From an uncultured Odoribacter sp. (GTDB lineage: Bacteria > Bacteroidota > Bacteroidia > Bacteroidales > Marinifilaceae), in contig CAJUQA010000004.1 in NCBI GenBank assembly GCA_910588375.1, positions 124,001 to 188,000 of the forward strand: 64,000 bases of DNA. Direction: 5' to 3'. Made by a program: the position numbers and the translations under genes. This document shows, piece after piece, positions 26,412-36,000 of the stretch. Within the stretch, counting starts at the first letter, position 1. Each line of letters opens with the position of its first letter. Below the pieces are notes generated by a model. It worked only from the letters and a program-made list of their open reading frames with translations, ran no database searches and was not told where the DNA came from.

Positions 26412-26726
26412 ATGGACGAAAAGAAACAACAATTGGATATAGAATTAAATCATGATGTGGCACAGGGGACCTATGCAAATTTGGCTATCATTTCACATTC
26501 CACATCTGAATTTATTGTCGATTTTATACGGGTTATGCCGGGAATACCCAAGGCGGAAGTGAAGAGTCGGATTATTTTGACTCCGGAACATGCCAAACGC
26601 CTGATGCTTGCTTTGCAGGATAATATCCGTAAATATGAACAGAGCAACGGAAAAATAAATTTTCCGGAAGATAATCCGATGACGACGCCTTTCCCGTTGA
26701 ATCTGGAAACGCAGGGGCAGGCGTGA
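26412..26726 (+). CDS. DUF3467 family protein
   Basis: A 104-residue soluble protein with the DUF3467 pattern: YANLAIISHSTSEFIVDFIRVMPGIPKAEVKSRIILTPEHAKRLMLALQDNIRKYEQSNG. Function is unknown. In many Bacteroidetes this gene lies directly downstream of rpoC, as here, and was probably part of the rpo neighbourhood for long. Here a terminator and a weak promoter separate it from rpoC. The ordered segment is residues 15-80; the ends look disordered. Confidence 0.9.
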   Translation: MDEKKQQLDIELNHDVAQGTYANLAIISHSTSEFIVDFIRVMPGIPKAEVKSRIILTPEHAKRLMLALQDNIRKYEQSNGKINFPEDNPMTTPFPLNLETQGQA

Positions 26727-26765
26727 TAAGGGAACAATAAAATAAGAACCAATAAATATTGATGT

Positions 26766-29090
26766 ATGAAAAAAATGTTTAAACTGGCCGGTTGGCTGGT
26801 TGTTATGGGTGTAATGTTTGCTTGTAGTGCGGAACAGAAATCCGCAGATTATAGGGTTGTTCCGTTACCTCAGGAAATTGTAGGGAAACAGGATCAATCC
26901 TTTACATTGGCTGGTCATGTAAAGATTGTTTATCCGGAGGGAAATGAAACTATGCGGAAGAATGCGGAATTTTTAGCTGATTATATTCAGGAAGCCACGG
27001 GTAAACAGTTGGCTGTAGAGCCAGGTACAGCAGGAAAAGATAAGATTGCTTTGCAATTGAATTTGCAGTCCTCTAATCCGGAAGCCTATCAGTTGAAGGT
27101 AAATGGAGAGGGCGTCGTGATTGATGCGCCGACTGAAGCTGGTGTGTTTTATGGTATACAGACTTTGCGTAAGTCTCTTCCGCTTGTAAAAAATGCAACA
27201 ATGCTATTGCCTGCCGTTGAAATTAATGATTTCCCGCGTTTTGCATACCGTGGGGCTCATTTAGATGTTTCCCGACATTTTTTCCCGGTAGATTCTATTA
27301 AGAAATTTGTCGATATGTTGGCATTGCATAATATCAATCGCTTTCATTGGCATATTTCGGATGATCAGGGATGGAGAATTGAAATTAAGAAATATCCGGA
27401 ATTGACCGCTAAGGGGGCTCAGCGCAAGGAGACGGTTATCGGTCATAACTCAGGAAAGTATGATGGAAAGCCTTATGGCGGTTTTTATACACAGGAGGAA
27501 GCAAAGGAGATTGTAGCTTATGCCAAGGAACGTCACATTACGGTTATTCCGGAAATCGATTTACCGGGACACATGCAAGCTGCCTTGACGGCTTATCCGG
27601 AATTGGGATGTACGGGCGGACCGTATGATGTGTGGACGATTTGGGGTGTTTCCGAAGATGTGCTTTGTGCCGGAAATGACAAGACGCTTGATTTTATCGA
27701 TGGTGTTTTGGCCGAGATTATTGAGATATTCCCGTCCGAATATATTCATGTCGGAGGAGATGAATGTCCGAAAGTACGGTGGGAAAAATGTCCGAAATGT
27801 CAGGCTCGTATTAAAGCATTGAAATTGAAAAAAGATGCCAAACATACTGCCGAAGAAAAGTTGCAGAGCTTTATTATCTCGCATGCGGAGAAATTTTTGA
27901 ACGATCACGGACGTCAGATTATCGGCTGGGATGAAATTCTGGAAGGAGGATTGGCTCCGAATGCAACCGTAATGTCATGGAGAGGTACAGCCGGTGGTAT
28001 CGAAGCAGCTAAATTGAAGCATGATGTAATTATGACTCCCAATACATATATGTATTTTGATTACTACCAGTCCAAGGATGTGGAGAATGAACCGATGGCT
28101 ATCGGTGGCTATGTACCGTTAGAGAAAGTGTACAGCTTTGAGCCGTTTGCTCCTTCTCTGACTCCGGAAGAACAGAAATATATTATTGGAGTACAGGCTA
28201 ATCTGTGGACGGAATATGTACCGGAATACAAACAGGTGGAATATATGGAATTGCCTCGTTTGAGTGCGTTGGCGGAGGTTCAGTGGACAATGCCGGAAAA
28301 GAAAAACTATGATGACTTTATAGCCAGAATCCCTTCAATGCTGGATATCTATCAGATGAAAGGGTATAATTTTGCCAAACATTTGTATGATGTGAAAGCG
28401 GATATACGTCCCGATTTTGAGGCCGGAGCGATTAAGGTTGAATTGTCTACGGTGGGAGATGCTGATATATATTATACGTTGGATGGTAGTGAACCGACAA
28501 CAACTTCGTCCAAATATACGGGCGCATTTGATTTGAAAGAAAATGCAGACTTGAAAGCTGTTGCTGTGCGGCCTTCCGGTAATAGTCGGGTGACAGCGGA
28601 AAAGGTTGAATTTACTAAATCCACAACAAAGCCGATTACAATGCTTCAGCCCATTAATAAAGGGTACCAGTTTAACGGAGCAGGTGTATTGGTTGATGGC
28701 TTGAAGGGAAATGGCAATTATAAAACCGGTCGCTGGATTGCTTTTTATAAAAATGATATGGAGGCTGTCATTGATTTGGGAGAACCGACAGAGATTACGA
28801 AAGTTGCCATGAATACCTGTGTGGAGAAAGGCGATTGGGTATTTGATGCCAGAGGGATAACTATAGAAGTATCTGAAGATGGAAAGGCTTATACAAAAGT
28901 AGCTTCTGAAAGTTATCCGGCAATGAAAGCCAAGGACCGGAATGGTGTATATACTCATACACTGACATTTGATCCGGTGAAAGCCCGTTTTGTCAAAGTG
29001 CTTGCTTTGTCTGAGTCAAAAATTCCGGCATGGCATGGCGGAAAAGGAAATCCGGCATTCTTGTTTGTGGATGAAATTTCGGTAGATTAA
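26766..29090 (+). CDS. GH20 beta-N-acetylhexosaminidase lipoprotein
   Basis: Exo-acting enzyme that removes terminal beta-GlcNAc or GalNAc by substrate-assisted catalysis. The 774-residue product has a lipoprotein signal with Cys20 (VVMGVMFAC-S), a GH20b domain (about 30-155), and the catalytic barrel (about 160-500) with HWHISDDQGWRIEI and HVGGDECPK, where Asp332-Glu333 is the catalytic pair. Then come a chitobiase-like C-terminal segment (DIYYTLDGSEPTTTSSKYTG) and an F5/8-type C domain (about 640-774). It fits surface or periplasmic trimming of host glycans. A bidirectional terminator follows. Confidence 0.96.
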   Translation: MKKMFKLAGWLVVMGVMFACSAEQKSADYRVVPLPQEIVGKQDQSFTLAGHVKIVYPEGNETMRKNAEFLADYIQEATGKQLAVEPGTAGKDKIALQLNLQSSNPEAYQLKVNGEGVVIDAPTEAGVFYGIQTLRKSLPLVKNATMLLPAVEINDFPRFAYRGAHLDVSRHFFPVDSIKKFVDMLALHNINRFHWHISDDQGWRIEIKKYPELTAKGAQRKETVIGHNSGKYDGKPYGGFYTQEEAKEIVAYAKERHITVIPEIDLPGHMQAALTAYPELGCTGGPYDVWTIWGVSEDVLCAGNDKTLDFIDGVLAEIIEIFPSEYIHVGGDECPKVRWEKCPKCQARIKALKLKKDAKHTAEEKLQSFIISHAEKFLNDHGRQIIGWDEILEGGLAPNATVMSWRGTAGGIEAAKLKHDVIMTPNTYMYFDYYQSKDVENEPMAIGGYVPLEKVYSFEPFAPSLTPEEQKYIIGVQANLWTEYVPEYKQVEYMELPRLSALAEVQWTMPEKKNYDDFIARIPSMLDIYQMKGYNFAKHLYDVKADIRPDFEAGAIKVELSTVGDADIYYTLDGSEPTTTSSKYTGAFDLKENADLKAVAVRPSGNSRVTAEKVEFTKSTTKPITMLQPINKGYQFNGAGVLVDGLKGNGNYKTGRWIAFYKNDMEAVIDLGEPTEITKVAMNTCVEKGDWVFDARGITIEVSEDGKAYTKVASESYPAMKAKDRNGVYTHTLTFDPVKARFVKVLALSESKIPAWHGGKGNPAFLFVDEISVD

Positions 29091-29120
29091 AATAGGGAAG
29101 AGAGAACAGTAAGGAAGAGA

Positions 29121-29158
29121 AAAAAATAAGGTGTTCCTAAACGAACACCTTATTTTTT
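29121..29158. terminator. Bidirectional terminator between GH20 and alcohol dehydrogenase genes
   Basis: AAAAAATAAGGTGTTC, loop CTAAAC, GAACACCTTATTTTTT. The 16-bp stem has A and T tracts at its ends, so it serves both converging genes. Confidence 0.92.
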
Positions 29159-29177
29159 GTTTTAATATAATGGCTGT

Positions 29178-30320
29178 TTATTTGCAGTTTTCCAGAATCT
29201 TCCGAGCCATGGCTCCATTTACATTTTCGGCTTCACCGAAAGCGGCATGACGTTCGTTGAAGCGGCGTTCTATTTCAAGAATGGTTGTATCGGGAATGTT
29301 TTCTTCACTGAGTCGGGTGGATAATCCCAGACTTTGGAAAAAAGAAGCTGTTTTTTCAATGGTTTTATCCAGGCGAGTTTCTTCATTTTCTCCTGTAATG
29401 CCCCATACGCGTTCCCCATATTGGAGAATCTTCTCTTTTTTCTGTTGACGGAGAGTACGTAATGTGCCGTTGAAAACAATGGCCAAAGTTGCTCCGTGTG
29501 TTAAGCCGTGAAGGGCTGTCAGTTCATGCCCGATCATATGAGTGCACCAATCCTGAGTGACTCCCATGGCAATGAAACCGTTCAGCCCCATTGTTGCCGA
29601 TAGCATAAAGTCTGCCATTAAATTGTAATCGTGTTGGTTTTCCCGGATTTTTGGTGCGATTTCAATTAGGGTTTTTAGAATACCTTCGGCCCAACGGTCC
29701 ATGAGACGGGATTGACCGGGCGTTGTCAGGTATTGTTCCATGACATGTACGAATGTGTCGGCAAGACCGCAGGCCACTTGGTGGGGTGGAAGGGTGAAGG
29801 TCGTTTCCGGATCCAGGATGGAGAATACGGGATAATTGCTGTAAAACGGGTATTTTTCCTGGGTTTCGTGACAGGAAATCACTGCTCCGCTATTCATTTC
29901 CGAGCCTGTGGCGGGAAGAGTCAACACACTACCCATTGGTACGGTATCGTGATAGGCTCCTTTTTTTACCAAATCCCAGGCGTCTCCGTCATATTTTAAT
30001 CCGGCAGAGATAAGTTTGGTACCGTCTAATACAGATCCTCCGCCTACAGCCAACAGGAAGTCGATAGAATGTTCTTTCCCCAAAGCGATGGCTTTACGCA
30101 GGGTTTCTATGGCAGGATTGGGTTCTATGCCCCAGAATTCGATATATTCACGGCCTTGGAGGGCTTTTTGAATCTGTTGGTATACGCCGTTTTTCTTCAC
30201 GCTTCCGCCTCCGAAAGTAATCATGATTTTTTTATCGGCGGGAATGGCTTTGTTCAATTCGGCAATCATTCCTTTTCCAAAGATGAGCCGGGTCGGGTTT
30301 TGAAAAATAAAATTGTTCAT
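29178..30320 (-). CDS. Iron-containing alcohol dehydrogenase
   Basis: NAD(P)H-dependent group III alcohol dehydrogenase (YqhD/butanol dehydrogenase-like), reducing aldehydes to alcohols. The start MNNFIFQNPTRLIFGKGMI at 30320 gives 380 residues, the family length. An in-frame ATG at 30371 lies upstream of the likely promoter and adds residues without homology. The product has the nucleotide-binding AVGGGSVLDGTKLI, and the metal ligands fall in ACGLADTFVHVMEQYL and GLTHGATLAIVF. NADPH versus NADH use, and the real substrate, cannot be told. Confidence 0.93.
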   Translation of the reverse strand: MNNFIFQNPTRLIFGKGMIAELNKAIPADKKIMITFGGGSVKKNGVYQQIQKALQGREYIEFWGIEPNPAIETLRKAIALGKEHSIDFLLAVGGGSVLDGTKLISAGLKYDGDAWDLVKKGAYHDTVPMGSVLTLPATGSEMNSGAVISCHETQEKYPFYSNYPVFSILDPETTFTLPPHQVACGLADTFVHVMEQYLTTPGQSRLMDRWAEGILKTLIEIAPKIRENQHDYNLMADFMLSATMGLNGFIAMGVTQDWCTHMIGHELTALHGLTHGATLAIVFNGTLRTLRQQKKEKILQYGERVWGITGENEETRLDKTIEKTASFFQSLGLSTRLSEENIPDTTILEIERRFNERHAAFGEAENVNGAMARKILENCK

Positions 30321-30347
30321 AGGTTGGGTATTTTTATCCGTTTTATG

Positions 30348-30378
30348 CAAAGATAAGAAATGGGGATGCATTTAACAA
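30348..30378 (-). promoter_or_regulatory. Promoter of the alcohol dehydrogenase gene
   Basis: On the minus strand TATCTTTG (30355-30348) is a full -7 box with TTGT 19 bases upstream. It places transcription start near 30341 and so rules out the ATG at 30371 as the usual start. Confidence 0.6.
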
Positions 30379-30401
30379 CCTGCTGGCAGATTATCTCTTA
30401 T

Positions 30402-31640
30402 TTAGCGACGGTAGCAGGAGGAATATTTATTATGAAAACGGACGCCGACGCCTAACATGAGAAAATTGGGCGTTTCAAAATTTTTGAGATTGTATCCTAT
30501 GTGGAGGAAAGTATTGCGGGTGATTTCAGTTTTGAGGGCTAATACTTGGTAAAAGGCTTTCAAGTCTCCGCCTCCGTGGATAACATTCACTCCCATGCCG
30601 ACTCCTACCGTAAAATAAGGCATGACGTATTCCCACCGTCCGGAAATACCTAATGCGAATTGTTTGTTGAGAGAGGGTTTGGAAAATTCTTGGGGAAAAT
30701 TATAGAAGTCCTCTTTGGGATAGACATTGGCGCTACCGTCGTATACGCCGTCGAGGGAGACTCCCAGGCGAAATTTGTACCCGAGATTGTACATGGGGGC
30801 GAAATTGAATCCCAGAACCGTATAGGTATCGGGGGATGCCACTTGTTTGTCTTCCCAGTGGACCCCCTTTTTGCGCCAGGAACCGAATAGGACGAGGTCA
30901 TAGCTGATATGACGGGGAAAGGCGGGAATAAAAGAAGGGGAAGAAAGAAATTCCTGCTTTTTATTGAGATTATAAACCAGTCCGAGTTGTAGCCCGACGG
31001 TATTTAGACCTGCATTGGGATAATTGGTATTGCCGTTGGAAAAATGGGTGAGGGCAATTCCTGTAGTGAGATTCCATTGTGGTGAAAGTATCCAGTTCAG
31101 GTAGAAATTGGCGTTGAGATAGGCATTTAGTTTTGAACCGATGATTCGGTTATAACTGTTGGTCAGGTAATCGTAAGGTTTCCACCCCACTGACAAACCG
31201 AAATTCCATTCATAATTGAGTGATAATGCCGGGGTCAATTTTGTGATTCGTGCCCCTTGGAACAGATGGAATGCAACGGGATTTCCCAATTGTTTGTGTC
31301 TTCTGAAATAGAAATGAGCCAATCCGATGCCTTGGTATGCGCCGCCATAAATCCTGTCTGCATCGCTGCCCGGCTGAAATTGGAATGAATACTTTATGTG
31401 ATTGGAAATCGCATGCCGGATGGGAGTGAGATATTCATTTTCTCCCCGCAAGAAAGGATGCGTCGGGAAGATATATGAAGGGCGCGTTTCTATTCCGATT
31501 CGATGTATAAAGCGGTGGGAAAACGGGATAGAATCGATGCGATTTATATTGCCGGCGAAAGCGGTAAGGGATGTATATAGGATTATTCCTGCAAGTAGAA
31601 TACTTTTAGGAATGGAGCCGGTGTGTCGTTTATAACCCAT
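30402..31640 (-). CDS. PagL-like acyloxyacyl hydrolase/lipid A deacylase family protein
   Basis: Predicted outer-membrane beta-barrel of 412 residues with a signal segment (ILLAGIILYTSLTAFA). Barrel strands alternate hydrophobic and polar residues, with a terminal aromatic pattern (FLMLGVGVRFH). The segment LTTGIALTHFSNGNTNYPNAGLNTVGLQLGLVYN carries His-Phe-Ser followed by a polar turn, as in the PagL catalytic site (His, Ser, Glu). This class removes the 3-position acyl chain from lipid A in Gram-negative outer membranes. The Glu of the triad is not obvious here, so activity is uncertain. It has its own promoter, and the alcohol dehydrogenase gene follows after 81 bases. Confidence 0.72.
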   Translation of the reverse strand: MGYKRHTGSIPKSILLAGIILYTSLTAFAGNINRIDSIPFSHRFIHRIGIETRPSYIFPTHPFLRGENEYLTPIRHAISNHIKYSFQFQPGSDADRIYGGAYQGIGLAHFYFRRHKQLGNPVAFHLFQGARITKLTPALSLNYEWNFGLSVGWKPYDYLTNSYNRIIGSKLNAYLNANFYLNWILSPQWNLTTGIALTHFSNGNTNYPNAGLNTVGLQLGLVYNLNKKQEFLSSPSFIPAFPRHISYDLVLFGSWRKKGVHWEDKQVASPDTYTVLGFNFAPMYNLGYKFRLGVSLDGVYDGSANVYPKEDFYNFPQEFSKPSLNKQFALGISGRWEYVMPYFTVGVGMGVNVIHGGGDLKAFYQVLALKTEITRNTFLHIGYNLKNFETPNFLMLGVGVRFHNKYSSCYRR

Positions 31641-31681
31641 TACAGCCTTGTGTTTTCTTTTCGGGTGAAATTAAATCGGGA

Positions 31682-31712
31682 TAAAGATAGCTATTTGTTG
31701 TCCGAACACAAA
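31682..31712 (-). promoter_or_regulatory. Promoter of the PagL-like gene
   Basis: On the minus strand, TTTG-N19-TATCTTTA, one base short of the full consensus. It is 42 bases before the start codon. Confidence 0.75.
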
Positions 31713-31804
31713 CTCCGCTTTGTCTGAATTTTTTCGGGACGTTGAAGATAAGGGGTGAATTTATATTTTAAGGTTTTTTAAACAGAGATAAAATAACGAT
31801 TCCA

Positions 31805-33025
31805 ATGACATCAATCAAAGTAAAATTCCGGCCTTCTTTGGTGAGAGGGAAAGAAGGTACCATTTATTATCAAATCATACGGAACCGGGTAGTCCGGCAG
31901 TTAAAAACAGACTGCCGTATTTTTGCGGAGGAGTGGAATAAAAACCAGGCAACCGTTATTATCAGCGGCGACAATCACGAACGCTATGCTTACCTGCTTT
32001 TACTTCAGCAACGCATGAACCGAGATGTCCGACGCTTGAAGATAATAGCGGATTCTTTGTCAAACACTATCGGGGACAGGTACACAGCGGACGATATTAT
32101 CCGGAAATTCCAGGATACTGTTACGGATGAATCGTTTTTCAGTTTTATGAGGGAGGTTATCGTACAGTTGAAACGTCTTCACCGTGAACGGACGGCAGAG
32201 ACCTATACCGCTACCCTTAGCAGTTTTCTGCGTTTTCAGAATAAAAAAGATCTGTTGTTAGAGGATATGACGTCCGATTTGATGCAAGAGTATGAAGCTT
32301 ATCTGAAATCACGGGGAATAACTATGAATACAATTTCTTTTTATATGCGTATCTTGCGGGCGGTGTACAACCGGGCGGTGGAGAAAGGAATGGCGGAACA
32401 ACGCAATCCCTTCCGCCATGTTTATACCGGTATCGACAAAACCGTAAAACGGGCTTTGAACCTGAAAGATCTCCGGAAAATCAAGGAACTGGATTTGGCA
32501 TTTCATCCTGCCTTGGATTTTGCCCGGGATATGTTTCTCTTTAGTTTTTATACCCGGGGCATGTCGTTTGTGGATATGGCCTATCTCCGTAAATCGGATC
32601 TTAAAAACGGGGTGCTTGTCTATCGTCGGCGGAAAACGGGACAGCAGCTTTCTATCAAATGGGAGAAATGTATGCAGGAAATAGTGGATAAATACAAAGT
32701 CTTGTTGATGTTTGATTTCCCTTATTTATTGCCGATTATTACGGTAACGGATGCTCAAGGAGCCCGAAAACAGTATAAAAACAGGTTGTGTGAGGTTAAT
32801 TTTAATCTGAAACGGGTGGCAGAACGGATTGGGTTGCCGATACCTTTGACTACGTATGTTGCTCGGCATTCTTGGGCAAGTATCGCCAGGAACAAGAATA
32901 TTCCCCTTGCCGTTATCAGCGAAGGTATGGGACACGATTCGGAACTGACCACCCGTATTTATCTGGCCTCTTTGGAATGTTCCGTTATTGATAAGGCCAA
33001 TTCACTTATTATAAAGGACTTGTAA
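31805..33025 (+). CDS. Tyrosine recombinase of the Bacteroidetes integrase type
   Basis: A 406-residue tyrosine recombinase with an Arm-like N-terminal domain (KVKFRPSLVRGKEGTIYYQIIRNRVVRQL), a SAM-like core-binding domain (FMREVIVQLKRLHRERTAETYTATLSSFLRFQ), and a catalytic domain with Arg251 (YTRGMSFVDMAYL), Arg354 (ARHSWAS), His377 (GMGHDSEL) and nucleophile Tyr386 (TRIYLA). All catalytic residues look present. This type serves as integrase of mobile elements, and as invertase of phase-variable promoters and shufflons, in Bacteroides. No other element genes flank it, and no att-like duplication is evident in its gaps, so its target is unknown. Confidence 0.9.
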   Translation: MTSIKVKFRPSLVRGKEGTIYYQIIRNRVVRQLKTDCRIFAEEWNKNQATVIISGDNHERYAYLLLLQQRMNRDVRRLKIIADSLSNTIGDRYTADDIIRKFQDTVTDESFFSFMREVIVQLKRLHRERTAETYTATLSSFLRFQNKKDLLLEDMTSDLMQEYEAYLKSRGITMNTISFYMRILRAVYNRAVEKGMAEQRNPFRHVYTGIDKTVKRALNLKDLRKIKELDLAFHPALDFARDMFLFSFYTRGMSFVDMAYLRKSDLKNGVLVYRRRKTGQQLSIKWEKCMQEIVDKYKVLLMFDFPYLLPIITVTDAQGARKQYKNRLCEVNFNLKRVAERIGLPIPLTTYVARHSWASIARNKNIPLAVISEGMGHDSELTTRIYLASLECSVIDKANSLIIKDL

Positions 33026-33032
33026 GAAATAA

Positions 33033-33063
33033 AAAACGCTACCAGAATTTCTGGTAGCGTTTT
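33033..33063. terminator. Bidirectional terminator between the integrase and GH31 genes
   Basis: AAAACGCTACCAGAA, one T, TTCTGGTAGCGTTTT: 15-bp perfect inverted repeat with A and T tracts, between two converging genes. Confidence 0.93.
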
Positions 33064-33079
33064 CTTTATAGAAATAAGG

Positions 33080-36000
33080 TTAGAATTTGCGGGTATTCAG
33101 GTGTTTGTCGACGAGGAGACCGTCCTGGATTTTCAGGTTGAATTTCAAGGCGTTTTTAGCTTTGAATTTCAGGACGAATAGGTCTGCATCACCTTCAAGC
33201 GTCTTTTTCTCTCCGATGTTTACGAATGTCGGGTATAAGGCTTTGGTGCCATTGGTGTGGAGACGGTCATTCGTCAGGTTTTCCAGGGCGTTCATATTCA
33301 AAGGCTCGACCCCGATAAATTCGTAATCCTGCTGGTTGTAGGGCAGGGCGAAACTGAGTGCATTCACGGAGCGGAGGTTGAGGCCTTTCACCCGCACTTC
33401 AATGATTTCATCACGCTTGTAATTCTGTTTCGGAGTTGAAAGTTGGAGCGTTCCTTCCACCTGTGGAGTCTTTTCTTTTTCCACGCCACCCCGGAGTTGG
33501 GTTGCTACAACTGAGATATCATAAGCGTCAATCAATCCGTTTCGATTTACATCGCCGTTGCTGACATAGCCTTCAAAATCGGCGTCTCCATGTCTCAGGC
33601 CGGTATAGTTCATGTAGGAGGTGAAATCGTTCATGTCAATCAGACGGTCGTTGTTGATATCTCCCGGACGATAGCTTTCTGTGCCGGCAACTTTGAATAC
33701 GTACAATTCCCGGCCGGAACCGTAGTTGCCTACGCCTTTCGTCACATTGATTTTTACATACCGGGCTGTCGGCTGGCCGGTGAAATGGAATATTTTTACT
33801 TCCCCGTTTCTTTCCCATTCGAAATTGCCTGCTTCAAGCCAGTTTTCTTTGTCCATACTGTAATACACACTGCCTTGCAGAATAGTGCCGTTCCCTCCGT
33901 CAGTACGGGGCAGATAATGGAATTTATCCAATTGGTTGATGGTGCGTAAATCCATTGTCAAATTAAACGGAATGGCATTTGCTCCCCAGCGGGTGTGCCA
34001 CATACTGCTCTCGTCATAATCGAACAGATTGTCCACTTCTTGTCCGCCTTGGTTTTCTGCTGTCGTTTCCGACAGAATTTCCGGGAGGGCAAATTCCAGC
34101 GGATTGGCTTTCGTGGTTGCTTTAAACTCGGCCCAGTCGGAATATCCTTCTTTATTTACGGCCCGGATTTGGAAAGAATAAGGAGTTTCCGCGGACAAGT
34201 CTTCAAACAATAATTCCGTATCCTTAATCGTAGAATAAAGCATGCCGTTGAAGGCAATTTCATAGAAATCGGCATTGGCGACTTTTTCCCATGTGGGACG
34301 GAGGGTATAGGCTTGGGTATTTTCTTCGGTAATAACGACCTGCGGAGCGGTCAGGCTACCGGTGGATTGCCGGTATTTGTCAACCGGAGTAAAACGGAAG
34401 CCTTCTATCTGGAGGACAACCGGATTGGCTGTAATATCCGTAGCGGCCAATTTGACAATCAGTTGCGGATTTTTAGTAATAGTCTGTTTTGCAAATTCGC
34501 TGCCTGCCGTGGCGAACTTGTTCAAGTTGGGGGCAGCGTCATAGAAATAGACATTTTCTCCTTTTTCAAGGGCATCCTTTGTAGTGACTTCGGTTAATTT
34601 TACTTTGACATCCCCGATTTTAGCCGTCAGCTTTTTCGGTTTTTCCGTTACGTTAACCCGGAATTCCGTCGTTTTGTTTTTAACGGCTCCGTCAAAATCG
34701 CCTTGTGCCGGATGGACGGTCAGGGTAACTTTATTTTTGTCGTTTACCTGGGATTCGATGAGGGTGGTCATGCCTTTGCCCTGGCGGTAGGCTTCCGAAA
34801 TGCCGTCGTCGTCATATTCCGTAAAAGAGCTGTATCTGTAAGGATAGACCTCATAAACCCGGGTACTTTTATTGATTTCCGAAACATTGTTATTCGGATG
34901 GGTCATCGGAATAATAGCTCCGTTTTTTACGAATACGGGGAGTTTCCAGAGGGGGCTTTCAAAATTATTGACAATGCGGTTGCCTTCATAGAGTTCGCCG
35001 GTGAAATAATCCACCCAGCTTCCTTCCGGGAGGTAAATACCGTTGCGGATATCGTTTCCTTGCTCGTCGGATTTCGTGTCCTGATAGATGGGAGCTACAA
35101 TAAAGTAGGGACCATACATAAATTGATACTGGGTCGCTTTCCCTAACGTGTACGGATTCGGATATTCCAGGAACATGGCGCGAATCATGGGCATTCCCTG
35201 GACAGCTTCGTGAGCGATGCTGTAGGCGTAGGGCATTAGTTCCGATTTGAGTTTCAGATACCAGCGGTTGATGGACGTTGCGGGCTCTCCCAGGGCATGG
35301 GGATATTTTTCATTGGCACCCCAGCCGTCCATATTTAATTGCATGGGAGTGAAAGTCTTCCATTGGAAATCGCGGATATTGATGACCGGCTTCTTACCAC
35401 CAAAGATACCGTCCATATCGGACGTGATATTGGGTTGTCCCGACAGACCGGAACCGATGTAGGTCGGGATGTGGAACCGGATGTATTCCCATACGCCTCC
35501 AGTCTGGTCACCGGACCATATTCCCGCGTAGCGTTGCGTGCCTGCCCATCCGTCGAGGGAGATGATAAACGGGCGGCTGTCGTTGCCGTAATAAGGCATG
35601 ATATGGCCGACATCGGCGACTCCATTCAGTCCGAAAGAATAGCCGGCACCCACCCAGGCAACGTCTGTTTTCAATACGCGGACTCCTGCGTCCCGGACTT
35701 CTTTTACGATGTCACGTTGCAGCAAAGCACTTATTTCCGGTTTCGGGTGAAGGTCGGATTGTGTCCATAAGCCGATTTCCACGCCGTTTTTACGGGCATA
35801 GTCCCCTAATTCTTTCAGATTCTGTATATTGCTGTCCAGTGTTCCGGTCTGTCCGTATCCGGCGCCGTATCCGTCATTGGGCAACAGCCAGCCTAAAGGC
35901 ATATCGTGATTTTTATAACGGTCGATGACGGCGCGGGCGGAAAATTGATAATTGTCTTTTTCTCCGTTCAGGGATTCTTTGATACCGCCGTTGTCTTTCT

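Noticed and set aside
31640..31804. Possible invertible promoter beside the integrase
   Set aside because: No matching inverted arms of useful length were found in the gap; the promoter there fits the PagL-like gene in fixed orientation.
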